DNA of 64,000 nucleotides from Oscillospiraceae bacterium. GTDB lineage: Bacteria; Bacillota; Clostridia; Oscillospirales; Oscillospiraceae. The position numbers and the translations under genes were made by a program. Numbering within the stretch: the stretch's first letter is position 1; the number at the start of each line of letters is the position of its first letter. The stretch lies in NCBI GenBank assembly GCA_017508045.1, contig JAFVZT010000028.1, positions 22,666-86,665 of the forward strand. Reading direction: 5' to 3'. Positions 43,236 to 52,842 of the stretch are shown here, in pieces. The notes below the pieces were generated by a model that searched no databases, was not told where the DNA came from, and worked only from the letters and a program-made list of their open reading frames with translations.

Positions 43236-43411
43236 GGGTCATTCCTCCTGCAAAATGTAAAATAGGATAATTTATTTGGTACGGTTACGCTGCGAACCGC
43301 CATAAAGGCATCCATATATATTATCTAACATCATACCACACCCGTTTTCGTCGGTCAAGGGTTGGAATGGACAGAATGCGGGATATTTTTTAAGAATCTT
43401 TGTGAACTTTA

Positions 43412-43440
43412 TTGCAAAGGGCTTTTTTGTGTGATATATT
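43412..43440 (+). promoter_or_regulatory. typA promoter
   Basis: TTGCAA (43412-43417), a 17-bp spacer and TATATT (43435-43440), 38 bp before the typA start. Confidence 0.75.
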
Positions 43441-43478
43441 TCTAAACTGAGAAGATATGCACGACAAGGAGATATACG

Positions 43479-45308
43479 ATGTCTAAGCAAGAAAACATTC
43501 GCAACATTGCCATTATCGCCCACGTTGACCACGGCAAAACCACCTTGGTTGACGAGCTGCTGAAGCAGGGCGGTATTTATCGGGAAAATCAGGCTACCCA
43601 GGATCGGGTTATGGACTCCGGAGATTTGGAACGGGAACGGGGTATTACTATTCTTGCAAAAAACACCGCCGTCCAATATAAAGACACCAAGATTAACATT
43701 GTGGACACCCCGGGTCACGCGGATTTCGGCGGCGAGGTAGAGCGTATTTTAAAAATGGTCAACGGCGTTTTGCTTTTGGTGGATGCCGCAGAGGGTCCTA
43801 TGCCCCAAACCCGGTTTGTGCTGCAAAAGGCCTTGGAATTAGGTCACAAGGTCATTGTGGTGGTGAACAAGATCGACAAGCCCGATGCCCGTATCCATGA
43901 GGTTATGGACGAGGTTTTGGAGCTTTTGCTGGATTTGAACGCCACCGACGAGCAGTTTAATTCCCCCACCGTGTTCTGCTCCGGAAGACAAGGCACTGCT
44001 GCTTACGGACCGGACGAGGTAGGTACGGATTTGGTGCCGCTTTTTGAAACCATTGTTAAGTATATCCCCGCCCCCGAGGGAGATGAAAACGCTCCCTTGC
44101 AGCTTCTGGTTTCCTCTATCGACTACAACGAATATGTAGGCCGGATTGCCGTGGGTCGCGTGGAGCGCGGAACGATTAAGGTAAATCAAGAGGTTACCAT
44201 TTGCGACTATCACAACCCGGAAATTCGTCAAAAGGGCAAGGTGGTTGCCCTGTATACCTACGACGGATTGGGTAAGGCTGCCGTACAGGAGGCCTCTGCC
44301 GGAGAAATCGTGGCGCTTTCCGGAATGGCGGATATTACCATCGGCAGAACCCTCTGCGCTCCCGAGGCAGTAGAGCCGCTGCCCTTTGTGAAAATCTCCG
44401 ACCCCACCATTGAAATGACCTTTGCTGTCAACGATTCCCCCTTTGCCGGCAAAGAGGGCAAGTTTGTCACCTCCCGCAATCTCCGGGACCGGCTGGAAAA
44501 GGAGCTTTTGAAGGACGTTTCTTTGCATGTTACCGAGGCGACAACAGATTCCTTTAATGTTGCCGGTCGCGGCGAAATGCATCTTTCTATCCTTATGGAA
44601 ACCATGCGTCGGGAGGGCTATGAGTTCTCCGTGTCTACCCCCCGTGTGCTGACCAAGGAGATTGACGGCAAGCTTTGCGAGCCGATTGAACGGATGGTCG
44701 CCGATGTACCAGAGGAATGTATGGGCGCGGTGATTGAGAAAATGGGCCGCCGCAAAGGCGATTTACTGGGTATGACCCCTATGGGTAACCGTTACCGTTT
44801 GGAGTTTTTGGTTCCCTCCCGGGGCTTATTCGGCTACCGCAATGAATTTTTGACCGACACCCGGGGCGAGGGCATTATGTCCAGCGTTCTGGACAGCTAT
44901 GCGCCTATGAAGGGTGAAATTGAGCGCCGTCTGACAGGCTCTTTAATCTCCTTTGAAACCGGCGAGGCCTGTTCCTACGGTCTGTTTAACGCCCAGGAGC
45001 GCGGCGCGCTGTTCATCGGCGCCGGTACGCCGGTATATGCAGGCATGGTCGTGGGCATTTGCAGCCGAAACGAGGATATGACCGTTAATGTCTGCAAGAA
45101 AAAGCAGCTGACCAACATGCGCGCCTCCGGCTCGGATGAGGCGCTGCGTCTGGTGTCTCCCAGAAAATTCTCTTTGGAGCAGTGTCTGGAATTTTTGGCA
45201 GACGATGAGCTTTTGGAATGTACGCCCCAAAGTCTGCGTATCCGCAAGCGGGAGCTGGATCATGCCCTGCGTATGCGGAATTTGATGAAAAAACGCAATC
45301 AGGAGTAA
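43479..45308 (+). CDS. typA: GTP-binding protein TypA/BipA
   Basis: The 609-residue ribosome-associated GTPase has G1 [21 protein letters not shown]2/G3 [20 protein letters not shown] with [15 protein letters not shown], and G4 [12 protein letters not shown]. The C-terminal BipA domain has [20 protein letters not shown]. It aids ribosome assembly and stress adaptation. It is followed after 4 bp by a pyridoxal kinase gene. Confidence 0.97.
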   Translation: MSKQENIRNIAIIAHVDHGKTTLVDELLKQGGIYRENQATQDRVMDSGDLERERGITILAKNTAVQYKDTKINIVDTPGHADFGGEVERILKMVNGVLLLVDAAEGPMPQTRFVLQKALELGHKVIVVVNKIDKPDARIHEVMDEVLELLLDLNATDEQFNSPTVFCSGRQGTAAYGPDEVGTDLVPLFETIVKYIPAPEGDENAPLQLLVSSIDYNEYVGRIAVGRVERGTIKVNQEVTICDYHNPEIRQKGKVVALYTYDGLGKAAVQEASAGEIVALSGMADITIGRTLCAPEAVEPLPFVKISDPTIEMTFAVNDSPFAGKEGKFVTSRNLRDRLEKELLKDVSLHVTEATTDSFNVAGRGEMHLSILMETMRREGYEFSVSTPRVLTKEIDGKLCEPIERMVADVPEECMGAVIEKMGRRKGDLLGMTPMGNRYRLEFLVPSRGLFGYRNEFLTDTRGEGIMSSVLDSYAPMKGEIERRLTGSLISFETGEACSYGLFNAQERGALFIGAGTPVYAGMVVGICSRNEDMTVNVCKKKQLTNMRASGSDEALRLVSPRKFSLEQCLEFLADDELLECTPQSLRIRKRELDHALRMRNLMKKRNQE

Positions 45309-45312
45309 GCCT

Positions 45313-46119
45313 ATGAAACAGGTTCTGACTGTGCAGGATTTGTCCTGTGTGGGAAAATGCAGTTTGACGGTGGCGCTGCCGGTGCTTTCCGCCATGGGCT
45401 GCGCCTGCTCGGTGCTGCCTACTGCCCTGCTTTCCACCCACACCGGCTTTGAAAAGCCCTATGTCCGGAGCTTGACGAAGGACATTAACCCCATCTGCGC
45501 CCATATACAAGCTACCGGCATCCGGTTTGATGCCGTTTCCGTAGGTTATCTTTCCGATCCGGAGCAGGTTGCGCAGGTGATTGCTTTGGCTGACCGGTTT
45601 TCCGCAACCACAATCGTTGACCCGGCTATGGGAGATAACGGTAAGCGCTATAGCGGCATAACCGAAGGCCATGTGCAGGCGATGGCAGTGCTTTGTAAAA
45701 AGGCAGATTATCTGCTTCCCAATGTGACAGAGGCGGCGCTTCTTACCGGCATGCCCTATGAAAAGACTCAGGATATTGGCTATTATCGGGAGCTTTTGCA
45801 GGCGCTCTGCGATTTTGGGGCAAAGACAGCTGTTTTGACCGGCATTTCTTATCCTCAGGAACAGACCGGCTTTATGCTTATGGAAAAAGACAACGAGGTG
45901 TTTGAATACCGGGCAGATAAAATACCGGGGTCTTTTCACGGCACAGGGGATTTATTTTCCGCAGTATTTACCGGCGGTCTGTTAAAAGAAAAAACCGCCC
46001 CGGAGGCGGCTGAATTGGCGGCGGGCTTTGTAGAGCGCGTGGTGGCGCATACCCCCAAGGCAACACCCTTTGGGGTGGAATTTGAAGCCCAGCTTCCCTG
46101 GCTGTGGGAGAATTTATAA
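45313..46119 (+). CDS. Pyridoxal/pyridoxamine kinase
   Basis: The 268-residue ribokinase-fold protein starts VLTVQDLSCVGKCSLTVALP and has the pyridoxal kinase motifs VDPAMGDNGKRYSGITEGHV, PNVTEAALLTGMPY and the catalytic GSFHGTGDLFSAVF. It phosphorylates vitamin B6 forms in salvage. A caggag site overlaps the end of typA, giving a two-gene unit. Confidence 0.9.
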   Translation: MKQVLTVQDLSCVGKCSLTVALPVLSAMGCACSVLPTALLSTHTGFEKPYVRSLTKDINPICAHIQATGIRFDAVSVGYLSDPEQVAQVIALADRFSATTIVDPAMGDNGKRYSGITEGHVQAMAVLCKKADYLLPNVTEAALLTGMPYEKTQDIGYYRELLQALCDFGAKTAVLTGISYPQEQTGFMLMEKDNEVFEYRADKIPGSFHGTGDLFSAVFTGGLLKEKTAPEAAELAAGFVERVVAHTPKATPFGVEFEAQLPWLWENL

Positions 46120-46160
46120 GGCAGCGGGAGTAAAACCCAATGCCACTACTTTTGTTTTTA

Positions 46161-46187
46161 TTGCCACGCCCCTGTGGGGCGTGGCAA
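46161..46187. terminator. Hairpin between convergent genes
   Basis: A perfect 12-bp stem (46161-46172 with 46176-46187, loop tgt) has weak T tracts on both sides. It is probably a terminator for the pyridoxal kinase transcript. Confidence 0.55.
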
Positions 46188-46205
46188 TTACACGTTTTAT
46201 GCCGG

Positions 46206-46946
46206 TTAATCCAATGCCGGGGCAAAATAAGAAGGAAGTGCGGTGTTATCTGTAAAGCTTCGATACATAGCTTGTTTTTCCCCTGCTCCGGACAAACGAA
46301 GAACGCCGGTTTCCGCCTCCAAGGTTTTTACTACATCGGGTAAGTGCTTCAGGTCTGCCAAGTATTCTTGAAAGTAGATGGTATCCTTTTGTCTGGCAAA
46401 ACAAAATATTCCCTGAGCACCTTCATAAAATGCCCCGTAGGTTGCCAAATAAGAAAAAGCCTCTTTTCCTGCAACCACGCTGTTTTCCGGAATGTACTGC
46501 AGCCGCTGGGTCAAGTATTCTGTCAAAGAAAGCTTGCGCAAGGCTATGTCCTTTTTTCCTGCTGTCACCTGTGTGACTGTCCCGGGAAAAAATCCCCGAT
46601 AGCCGAATTTTTCATACATAGCAAAAAGCGCCGGTGAGCCGGGTACCAAAACCGCCCCCACATAGCCCTGCTTTTGCAAATGAATGTGGGTTTTTTCCAT
46701 CAGCCGACGGCATAGACCCTTTCCGCGAAAGCCTTTTTCCGTGGCAACGGCGTAAATATAGGCAACCTTTTGCCCCTGCCAAAGGCAGTCAAACCAATAT
46801 AGTGCTGCTGCCAAAAGACTGTCTTCATATAGGCATTGACATCGGGTTTTATCAAAGCCGGTGGCGAAGAAGCCGTCGATAACCGCCATTTCATCTCCAA
46901 ATGCCTGCTGCCACAGCCGTTTCATAGCAGGAATATCAATAGTCAT
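46206..46946 (-). CDS. GNAT family N-acetyltransferase
   Basis: The 246-residue protein has a GNAT core with the acetyl-CoA loop VATEKGFRGKGLCRRLMEKT and the following LVPGSPALFAMYEKFGYRGF, plus a C-terminal extension of about 100 residues. The substrate is unknown. The ATG at 46946 is six bases after a ggagg site inside the preceding gene, so translation is coupled; the upstream ATG at 46952 abuts that site. Confidence 0.85.
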   Translation of the reverse strand: MTIDIPAMKRLWQQAFGDEMAVIDGFFATGFDKTRCQCLYEDSLLAAALYWFDCLWQGQKVAYIYAVATEKGFRGKGLCRRLMEKTHIHLQKQGYVGAVLVPGSPALFAMYEKFGYRGFFPGTVTQVTAGKKDIALRKLSLTEYLTQRLQYIPENSVVAGKEAFSYLATYGAFYEGAQGIFCFARQKDTIYFQEYLADLKHLPDVVKTLEAETGVLRLSGAGEKQAMYRSFTDNTALPSYFAPALD

Positions 46947-47847
46947 AGCCATCCTCCAACAGGCAGGCCCAGCTTTTTTCCACCAAATGATGGGGGTTGT
47001 AGCTCAGCTTTGCCTTCCGCAGACCCTCAATGCCCATATCGTCCTCCCGGTTTAAATACCGTATGTGGGGATACTTTTCCCGGAGGTACACAGCAAAGCC
47101 GTTGTTAATGGCGGCATATGCTCCATCTACATTATCCAGCGCCTTTTCAAAGTGAATATCGAAGGTATCCTCGCTGAGAAGCGAACCCATGGTCATAGCA
47201 ACCAAGCCCTCCTTGGTGCGCAGGGCAAGCCCCTCCAGCCCCAGCTCACTTTGCTGTTCCAATGCCTTTTTTAATGCCGCCCGTTCCATATGAAAATCCG
47301 CATGGGGTTGGGCTTTCTGGTGCTGCTCGTACCATAGGTTTACCATCTGCTGCACCTGATGCACATTTTCTTTGGTAATCGGCTCTAAAGAATAGTCGGG
47401 ATGTCGCAGACGGAAGCCATTCAGGTGATTTCGCTTTTTCTGAAACTTTTTACCTTTTAAATCCGCCAAATCGTTAATATCATATACATAATCAAAAGAA
47501 TCCCGGTCGAAATGGTAGCGCAGTCTGCCGGGGTACAGCCGTTCCAAAAGGGCGCAGTCCTCCTGAAGTAGTCCTACAAGCCGACAGGGTATTCCCCGCA
47601 TAGCCGCATCGTGTATAATTGCGTCCAGTACCGGTTTTTTGTCCGCCTGCCCCACAGGAAACAGGTACACACTTTTTCGGTTAAACTGACTAAAAAAAAC
47701 CAAGCCATCCTCCATAAGCGCCGCCTTCTGGCGACCCCAGAGGTATAGATTGACAAAGCTGTACTCACAGCCCCGGGTGCCCTCCCGGCGGAGAAACGTC
47801 TCGTATATGTCCTTTTGCTGAATATCCAGAGCCTTAAATTCTATCAT
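46936..47847 (-). CDS. DUF2156 protein (phosphatidylglycerol lysyltransferase C-domain-like)
   Basis: The 303-residue protein has the double-GNAT fold of DUF2156: CEYSFVNLYLWGRQKAALME, DYVYDINDLADLKGKKFQKK (the typical KGKKFQKKRNHLN motif) and FDIHFEKALDNVDGAYAAIN. MprF uses this domain to transfer lysine to lipid, but stand-alone members without membrane segments probably modify other acceptors. The ATG at 47847 is eight bases after an aaggag site. Confidence 0.88.
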   Translation of the reverse strand: MIEFKALDIQQKDIYETFLRREGTRGCEYSFVNLYLWGRQKAALMEDGLVFFSQFNRKSVYLFPVGQADKKPVLDAIIHDAAMRGIPCRLVGLLQEDCALLERLYPGRLRYHFDRDSFDYVYDINDLADLKGKKFQKKRNHLNGFRLRHPDYSLEPITKENVHQVQQMVNLWYEQHQKAQPHADFHMERAALKKALEQQSELGLEGLALRTKEGLVAMTMGSLLSEDTFDIHFEKALDNVDGAYAAINNGFAVYLREKYPHIRYLNREDDMGIEGLRKAKLSYNPHHLVEKSWACLLEDGYDY

Positions 47848-47892
47848 CTCTACCACTCCTTAAACAGAGTTTACCACACTTTCCAGGAATTA

Positions 47893-48396
47893 TCAATCAA
47901 ACAGGTTTTGAAGCTTTCGGGTGTTCAGCGCATAAAACAGTACGCTTCCCAGGGTTGCAAGCACCGCCAATTCCCCCACAGCAACATATAAGGCATTGAG
48001 CCAGAAGCCGCCGCCTATATACACCGCTAGCTCTAAGCCAACCAAAATGCCGTTAAACAGTGCCGGCAGCAGCATTGCGAGCAACGGATAACCCTTAACT
48101 GTTAGGTTTCGGCAGTGATACATCCCCAAGGTGGCCAAAACGGTAGCGGCAGTACCCAATACCGTATCCAGGGGTAACGCGGCGGAGTAGCTTAGATTGA
48201 ACAAAAAACAGCCGATGCTCAGCCCGGGGATGGCTGCAGGGGTGAATAAAGCAAGCACACACAGCGCCTCCGATGCCCGAAACTGGATTGCCCAGGTGGC
48301 AGAGTCGGGAATGAGCATATTTTGCAGGTAGGTCAAGGTCACATACAGCGCAGCTATCAGCGCTGCGTGGGTAATAAAACGGCTCTTTTTTGTCAT
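47893..48396 (-). CDS. queT: QueT family ECF S component (queuosine precursor)
   Basis: The 167-residue membrane protein has the QueT opening ITHAALIAALYVTLTYLQNM, IQFRASEALCVLALFTPAAI and GLSIGCFLFNLSYSAALPLD. QueT proteins bring in queuosine precursors through the shared ECF module. No preQ1 riboswitch was seen before it. The ATG at 48396 is eight bases after an aaggag site. Confidence 0.9.
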   Translation of the reverse strand: MTKKSRFITHAALIAALYVTLTYLQNMLIPDSATWAIQFRASEALCVLALFTPAAIPGLSIGCFLFNLSYSAALPLDTVLGTAATVLATLGMYHCRNLTVKGYPLLAMLLPALFNGILVGLELAVYIGGGFWLNALYVAVGELAVLATLGSVLFYALNTRKLQNLFD

Positions 48397-48431
48397 GGAA
48401 AACACTCCTTTTTCGGAACAGTAAGTTAGTA

Positions 48432-48775
48432 TGTCATCCTGAGCGACCCGGAGCTTAGCGAAGGGAAGCTGAAGGATCCGCTTCCCTTAAGCGCGTAAGG
48501 AAGGAAGAGGAATACAGCCCCCCTAATATCCCCTCCCAGGGAGGGGGTGTCAGCGCAGCTGACGGGGGGTGGAACGCGGGCAACAACATAACAAATGGTA
48601 CGATGTAAATACTTCCATCTGCCCGTCACATTTCGCCATTCCACACCCGCCCCTTCGGGTCACCCTCTCCCCGGGAGAGGGTATTGCGCAGCTTCGCGCA
48701 GAATGACAACAAAAGTGTTTCACTCCCCGACAACCCCCCTGGGCAACAACAAAAAATGGACGCACTGCGTCCATA
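48432..48775. repeat. Cluster of dispersed palindromic repeats
   Basis: The region holds no gene. It contains a TGTCATCCTGAGCG-type unit (48432-48482) and then two facing units with CCCTCCCAGGGAGGGGGTGT, GTCAGCGCAGCTGACGGG and GGGTCACCCTCTCCCCGGGA, ending with ATTGCGCAGCTTCGCGCAGA. The units resemble those at 7855-8055 and 33890-34008. Confidence 0.65.
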
Positions 48776-48792
48776 GTTTCCCTAGTTTTGAT

Positions 48793-49073
48793 TAAGCAGA
48801 GAGGACCCGAATCCCAACAGCCTCTCAGCGGTTATTTTTGCCGCTTTTTGTCTTGTCTTCCTTGCCTTGCGTCAGCAAGGCTGTGTCATCCGCACCAAAA
48901 ATCAATCAAAACTTTCTCGCCGAGAGGTGCTTCGCAGTTTTAAGCCTTCTGCTTTTTTCAAGACAAAGAAAATTATGCAGGGAATACCCGTTGGTATTTT
49001 CAAAGGATTTTCTGCCGTATTGGGAAAAGCAGAAGGCCTAAAACCTATTGGGGTTCGAGACCTCTCTGCTTTA
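48793..49073. mobile_element. Approximately 280-bp element with inverted termini and internal stems
   Basis: The ends (48793-48820 and 49045-49073) are about 27-bp inverted repeats with four mismatches; the shared core is AAGCAGAGAGG. Directly inside them lie two more inverted pairs, CCTCTCAGCGG (48821) with CCGAGAGG (about 48920), and a 23-bp arm at 48937-48959 with 49022-49044 (20 of 23 match). A perfect small hairpin GCCTTGC-GTCA-GCAAGGC sits at 48864-48881. The whole could fold as a three-way junction. It is a MITE or a structured RNA; open frames across it look spurious. Confidence 0.6.
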
Positions 49074-49218
49074 GACAGGATGGTCGCGAACTGTCTTATA
49101 AAATTATAAGGATTATACATAAAAATCTGATTTTTGTCAATCCTGCCTACATAATTATCTAATCGTCCAATATAACCCATGGGGCGGCTACCAACCGCCC
49201 GTTATTGTCCATTAAAAA

Positions 49219-49247
49219 AAGGTCCTGCGGAAATTCCGCAGGACCTT
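49219..49247 (-). terminator. Terminator of the secreted protein/small peptide unit
   Basis: A 12-bp perfect stem (49219-49230 with 49236-49247, loop aaatt) is followed on the minus strand by a T run. It comes 12 bp after the small peptide stop. Confidence 0.9.
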
Positions 49248-49259
49248 CACTTTGTTTTC

Positions 49260-49421
49260 TTAGACGGCTACTTCGATGTCGGGCAGGCTGCCTGCTTCTG
49301 CAGGAGTGTATGCAGTGCCGTTGAAGCCGGCGTCAAAATCAACATATTCGCCAGCGGCGATACCCTCAACGGGTGCCAGGCAAATCAGTTCCAGTTCAGG
49401 AGAAGTGTAGTTCATTTTCAT
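49260..49421 (-). CDS. Small acidic peptide gene (53 residues)
   Basis: The frame of 53 codons begins at an ATG eight bases after a strong gggagg site and ends just before a terminator, so it looks like a true gene. The product begins MKMNYTSPELELICLAPVEG and continues IAAGEYVDFDAGFNG; it is very acidic with only one lysine and one cysteine. It has no export signal. The form (charged, ELELICL core, Gly/Ala break, small-residue tail) recalls short clostridial peptides of unknown function and also RiPP precursors, but no modification enzyme is nearby. It lies 19 bp after the secreted 590-residue protein gene on the same transcript. Confidence 0.8.
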   Translation of the reverse strand: MKMNYTSPELELICLAPVEGIAAGEYVDFDAGFNGTAYTPAEAGSLPDIEVAV

Positions 49422-49440
49422 TGTCAATTCCTCCCTTTTC

Positions 49441-51213
49441 TTACTTAATGTTGGTCAGACCAAGGTCTTCAATGCGGTTGCCGCTTGCGCCCTTGCCCTT
49501 CCACTGTGCGAAGAAGGACTTAGCGTTTGCCTGCGCCTTAGCATTGTAGGAAGACCACTTGGTATCGATAGCCTTCAGAACGTCAGCTGCGCTGGCGCTT
49601 ACACCTTCACCGAACATCTCAACGGGTTCGGAGGTAGCATCCTTCTGCAGGGTGACATAGGCCTTAGCATAAATCTTGGTTTCGCTGCGGGTCTTGTTGG
49701 TAGCATCCGCTGCGTCCTTGAAAATGTTCTTTACCAATGCGGAGTTGGTGTAGACAATACCCTTGGAGTTGGGGGTGAAGTCAAGCTTGGTGAAAGCATT
49801 GTGTGCCTCAACAACAGCGGTGGGAGCGTCGGTGTTGCTGACAACAACGCCACAGCTCTTGATCATAGCGCCCAGAACCTCGTCAGCTCCGATTTTAGCC
49901 TTGAAGAGCAGGCCGTTTTCGCTGGTTCTCAGAACAGCGTCGGTAATGTCGATGGTCAGAAGGTGTGCAGTATGAGCCCCGGAGGTTGCGTCCTTCAAAG
50001 TGAGGTAACGCTTGCCGCCAACAGTCACATCATCCTTAATAGTAACGGTGCTGCCGTCTTCAATGGTAGCCTGGCCGCACTTGGTAGCGTCATAAGTATC
50101 GTTGGCGCTGTCCAGCAGATAAACAGTACCAGCACCGCCGACCTTAGTAGCATTGAAGCCGTTCAGGTCGATGTAGTAGGACTGACCTGCTACGGTAGGC
50201 AGAGAAGAACCAGCTGCGCAGTAGGACTTAATGACTACGCCATCGGTGAAGTTCTGTGCGGTATAGGCGGTAACAGCAGCGCCCAGAGTGCCGTACCAGG
50301 TTTCGCCGATCGTAGCGCGGCCAATCATGATGGTTGCGCCATCGCTGGTGACATATCTGCCGCGCTTTGTTAATACTCCATTAACGACGGTTTCAAGGGC
50401 CAGTGTGCCGGTGTATTTGCCGGTAGCCACCCATGTGGCCAGTTGAGTGGGATCTTTAATCACGGTTGCCGTGCCGGTCCAGCTTGCGTCAACGGTCAAC
50501 TTGCCACCTGTAACCGCCAGCTTGTCAGTAGTTGCTTTCTCTTTCAATATAACATGGGCGGCTGGTGCGTCATTAGCATGAGCAGCATTGGGAACTTGGA
50601 TTTCGGATTCGAACTTTGCAGTGCCGGAAATGGTCAGGTCGCCACGGCCAATATAAACGCCTAGGTCAGTAACGCCTGTGCCGAGCTTCCATGTGCCGCC
50701 GTAAATGTTAACGATTGAGTTGGCAGTGGCGTTGCCGTTCAAATACATACCGCATTTTACACCGGCACCACCAGCGCCTAATCCAAGGTAAGTCACATTG
50801 CCGTTACCCATAACATTGAGGGTTGTTCCCGTGGCTACCATCATAACGTTACCATAGCTCAGGTTCTTGCCGTTTAAGTGGAGGCAAATTTTTGTACCAT
50901 TAGTGCCCTCCAAGTACCGAGAGGTACTCGTAACGTTCACGTCCTCTGCCATGTAGTAATGATGCTCGCCTGCGGCGACGTTACCGATAACGCTGTTCTT
51001 TGACAGAGCTGTCCAAGTCTTTACCGCACTGTCACCGTTTGCTGCGCAGTGGGGGCAGACAGCCTGCATTCCTGCAGTGCTTTTGTTTGCGTCTTTAAGA
51101 TTTGCGTTGTTAAAGGTTGCTGCCTCGGCTTCAGTTGCAGGCAGACCGACCATGGGAATCATGGACAGAGCCAGTGCCAAAACAACCAAAACGCTAAGTA
51201 GTTTTTTGCTCAT
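49441..51213 (-). CDS. Secreted surface-like protein of unknown function
   Basis: The 590-residue protein has a classical signal peptide (MSKKLLSVLVVLALALSMIP, cut probably after AEAA). A CPHCAANG motif follows. Next are many short beta-strand repeats rich in Gly, Asn and Thr (YLEGTNGTKICLHLNGKNLS, MVATGTTLNVMGNGNVTYLG, VNIYGGTWKLGTGVTDLGVY) as in right-handed parallel beta-helix proteins. The C-terminal part is helical and Lys/Ala-rich. No cell-wall anchor was seen. An aggagg site precedes the ATG. It leads a two-gene transcript with the small peptide gene. Confidence 0.82.
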   Translation of the reverse strand: MSKKLLSVLVVLALALSMIPMVGLPATEAEAATFNNANLKDANKSTAGMQAVCPHCAANGDSAVKTWTALSKNSVIGNVAAGEHHYYMAEDVNVTSTSRYLEGTNGTKICLHLNGKNLSYGNVMMVATGTTLNVMGNGNVTYLGLGAGGAGVKCGMYLNGNATANSIVNIYGGTWKLGTGVTDLGVYIGRGDLTISGTAKFESEIQVPNAAHANDAPAAHVILKEKATTDKLAVTGGKLTVDASWTGTATVIKDPTQLATWVATGKYTGTLALETVVNGVLTKRGRYVTSDGATIMIGRATIGETWYGTLGAAVTAYTAQNFTDGVVIKSYCAAGSSLPTVAGQSYYIDLNGFNATKVGGAGTVYLLDSANDTYDATKCGQATIEDGSTVTIKDDVTVGGKRYLTLKDATSGAHTAHLLTIDITDAVLRTSENGLLFKAKIGADEVLGAMIKSCGVVVSNTDAPTAVVEAHNAFTKLDFTPNSKGIVYTNSALVKNIFKDAADATNKTRSETKIYAKAYVTLQKDATSEPVEMFGEGVSASAADVLKAIDTKWSSYNAKAQANAKSFFAQWKGKGASGNRIEDLGLTNIK

Positions 51214-51339
51214 TTTCTGGTTTCCTCCTAATAAATATTATTTTGGGATTTGCGCGTTTGTTATACGGAGCTTGGTCCATATGTTCAAGTTGGCCCATAG
51301 AAGACATATGTCCTCCTCCCAGAACCATCTGTTATTATT

Positions 51340-51368
51340 TATATCACTTATTTTAAGAAAATGCAAGA
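51340..51368 (-). promoter_or_regulatory. Promoter of the secreted protein gene
   Basis: On the minus strand TTGCAT (51363-51368), a 17-bp spacer and TATAAA (51340-51345). The leader to the start codon would be about 120 nt. The rest of the 51214-51628 gap holds this leader and the terminator at 51507, and nothing else I can see. Confidence 0.6.
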
Positions 51369-51506
51369 GTTTTTTGTACATTATTTATAATTTTTTATAT
51401 TTATTCGTTGCATAACAAAAACCCCGGAAGCAGGTAATGGACCAGAGACCAAAACCAATATTAGTTGTCCACAATTTAAAAATTGAATTCTGCTGGACTG
51501 CGCATA

Positions 51507-51541
51507 AAAATCGTGCCGGAACGAAGGCTCCGGCACGATTT
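51507..51541 (-). terminator. Terminator after the DUF4886 gene
   Basis: A 12-bp stem (51509-51520 with 51529-51540) is followed on the minus strand by T residues. The hairpin and about 45 bp on its upstream side closely match 20713-20790. Confidence 0.8.
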
Positions 51542-51628
51542 CGGAATTATTTTTGTTTTGCCTCAACGATTAACATAAAAGCTCTTATATAATGTAAGCT
51601 TCTATCCCGTATTTTCTCCGGGCATTCA

Positions 51629-52654
51629 TTATGGGTATACCAGAATTGCTTCAGAACGGGCGGTCTGCGGCGGGACTTCATTGGGGTGCTTTAGGGCATA
51701 GTTGACGCTGGCAATGATAGCATCCTTATGCTTCTGGGTAATCTCCAAATCACCAAACAGCTGCTCCAGGCTGGAATAACGCATTTTTTGTTTGATTAAG
51801 TCCACATTTACCGCCTTCAGCTCAGTCAAGCCGAAGATTTGGGCATACACCTGATAGGCTACCAGCAGTCTGCCGAAGTCCGACAGGTGAACATAGTCAC
51901 GGTACAGCTCGTAGTCACGAAGCAGGTCTGCCTCCGGCACACCGTGGGTCTCACTGGCGTACTGGATGGCCGTTCCGGTATGGAACACGTAGTCAAATTC
52001 CTCATTGGTTTCGATGTATTTTTTGATATTGGCGCAGACCTTATCGTAATAAAGATTTCTCCTGCCACCAAAAACACTCTTAAACCGCAAAAGTACATCC
52101 GTCTGCGGTGCTGTCCGATCGTTGCCCCAGAGCATAGGATCCGTGGGGTTTGCCCATGTTGCATTATAGGCCAGCTTGACACCGGGCTTTGTGTTTTCCT
52201 TTATGTAATTGATCATAAAGGCGTGGTCGCCATCCTTAAACTCATACTCCTGGGTAGTAGGATAGGTGGCATCATTGAAAATAACCAAATCCCACCACTC
52301 ATCCTGCAGCGCAGAGAGAATTGTAACATCTTCTGTCTTCTTAAAACCGTTGTCGTCAAACTTATAGTACCAGTAAACAGCGGCATTGTTCTCAATATTT
52401 CTCCGGTGGTCGCCCAATGCCAGGGATTTGTAAATATCCGCAACCAAAAATTCTCTGTCAGGCATTTCGGTTTTCATAACCTGCTGCAAGAACCATACCG
52501 TATCCTGACCAAGACTCTGACCGATGAGCAGCACCTTGAAAACCTTTTCCTCTTCAGGGGGCTGGGTGGGCTGGTTTGTGCTTTGGGGCGTACACCCGGC
52601 AAAGCTCAGCAGCACGGTGATAACCGCCATAAAAAGACACAAAAACTTTTTCAT
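51629..52654 (-). CDS. DUF4886 lipoprotein (SGNH hydrolase-like)
   Basis: The 341-residue protein has a lipoprotein signal (VITVLLSFAGCTPQS) and a DUF4886 domain: FKVLLIGQSLGQDTVWFLQQ at the start, where the family usually has GNSFSQD, WWDLVIFNDATYPTTQEYEF in the middle, and DYVHLSDFGRLLVAYQVYAQ with the late histidine. DUF4886 resembles SGNH esterases, so it may remove acyl groups from surface glycans. The first catalytic serine is kept though the surrounding block is altered. An aaaggag site precedes the ATG. Confidence 0.85.
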   Translation of the reverse strand: MKKFLCLFMAVITVLLSFAGCTPQSTNQPTQPPEEEKVFKVLLIGQSLGQDTVWFLQQVMKTEMPDREFLVADIYKSLALGDHRRNIENNAAVYWYYKFDDNGFKKTEDVTILSALQDEWWDLVIFNDATYPTTQEYEFKDGDHAFMINYIKENTKPGVKLAYNATWANPTDPMLWGNDRTAPQTDVLLRFKSVFGGRRNLYYDKVCANIKKYIETNEEFDYVFHTGTAIQYASETHGVPEADLLRDYELYRDYVHLSDFGRLLVAYQVYAQIFGLTELKAVNVDLIKQKMRYSSLEQLFGDLEITQKHKDAIIASVNYALKHPNEVPPQTARSEAILVYP

Positions 52655-52842
52655 AAGAACATTCTCCTTTTCCGCTTATCGGTATCTGTTTGTAAAAATT
52701 TAATACTGTATAAGCACAGCATATTATAAAGCAAGTTTAAAGAAATTGCAAGGGAAATTATTCCTTATCAGCGCATTGCAACAAATTTTTTCTTCCATAG
52801 CGCATATACTGTTAAGGATATCCCATCGGAAAGGAAGATGCT

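Noticed and set aside
42054-43265. 403-codon plus-strand frame
   Set aside because: Antisense to guaB; a shadow of the biased codon use of that gene.
43236-43411. Purine riboswitch before guaB
   Set aside because: The region lacks the conserved core of the purine riboswitch; only an AT-rich leader is visible.
48867-49180. Frames of 80-92 codons over the element at 48793-49073
   Set aside because: They read through inverted repeats on both strands and have no ribosome binding sites.
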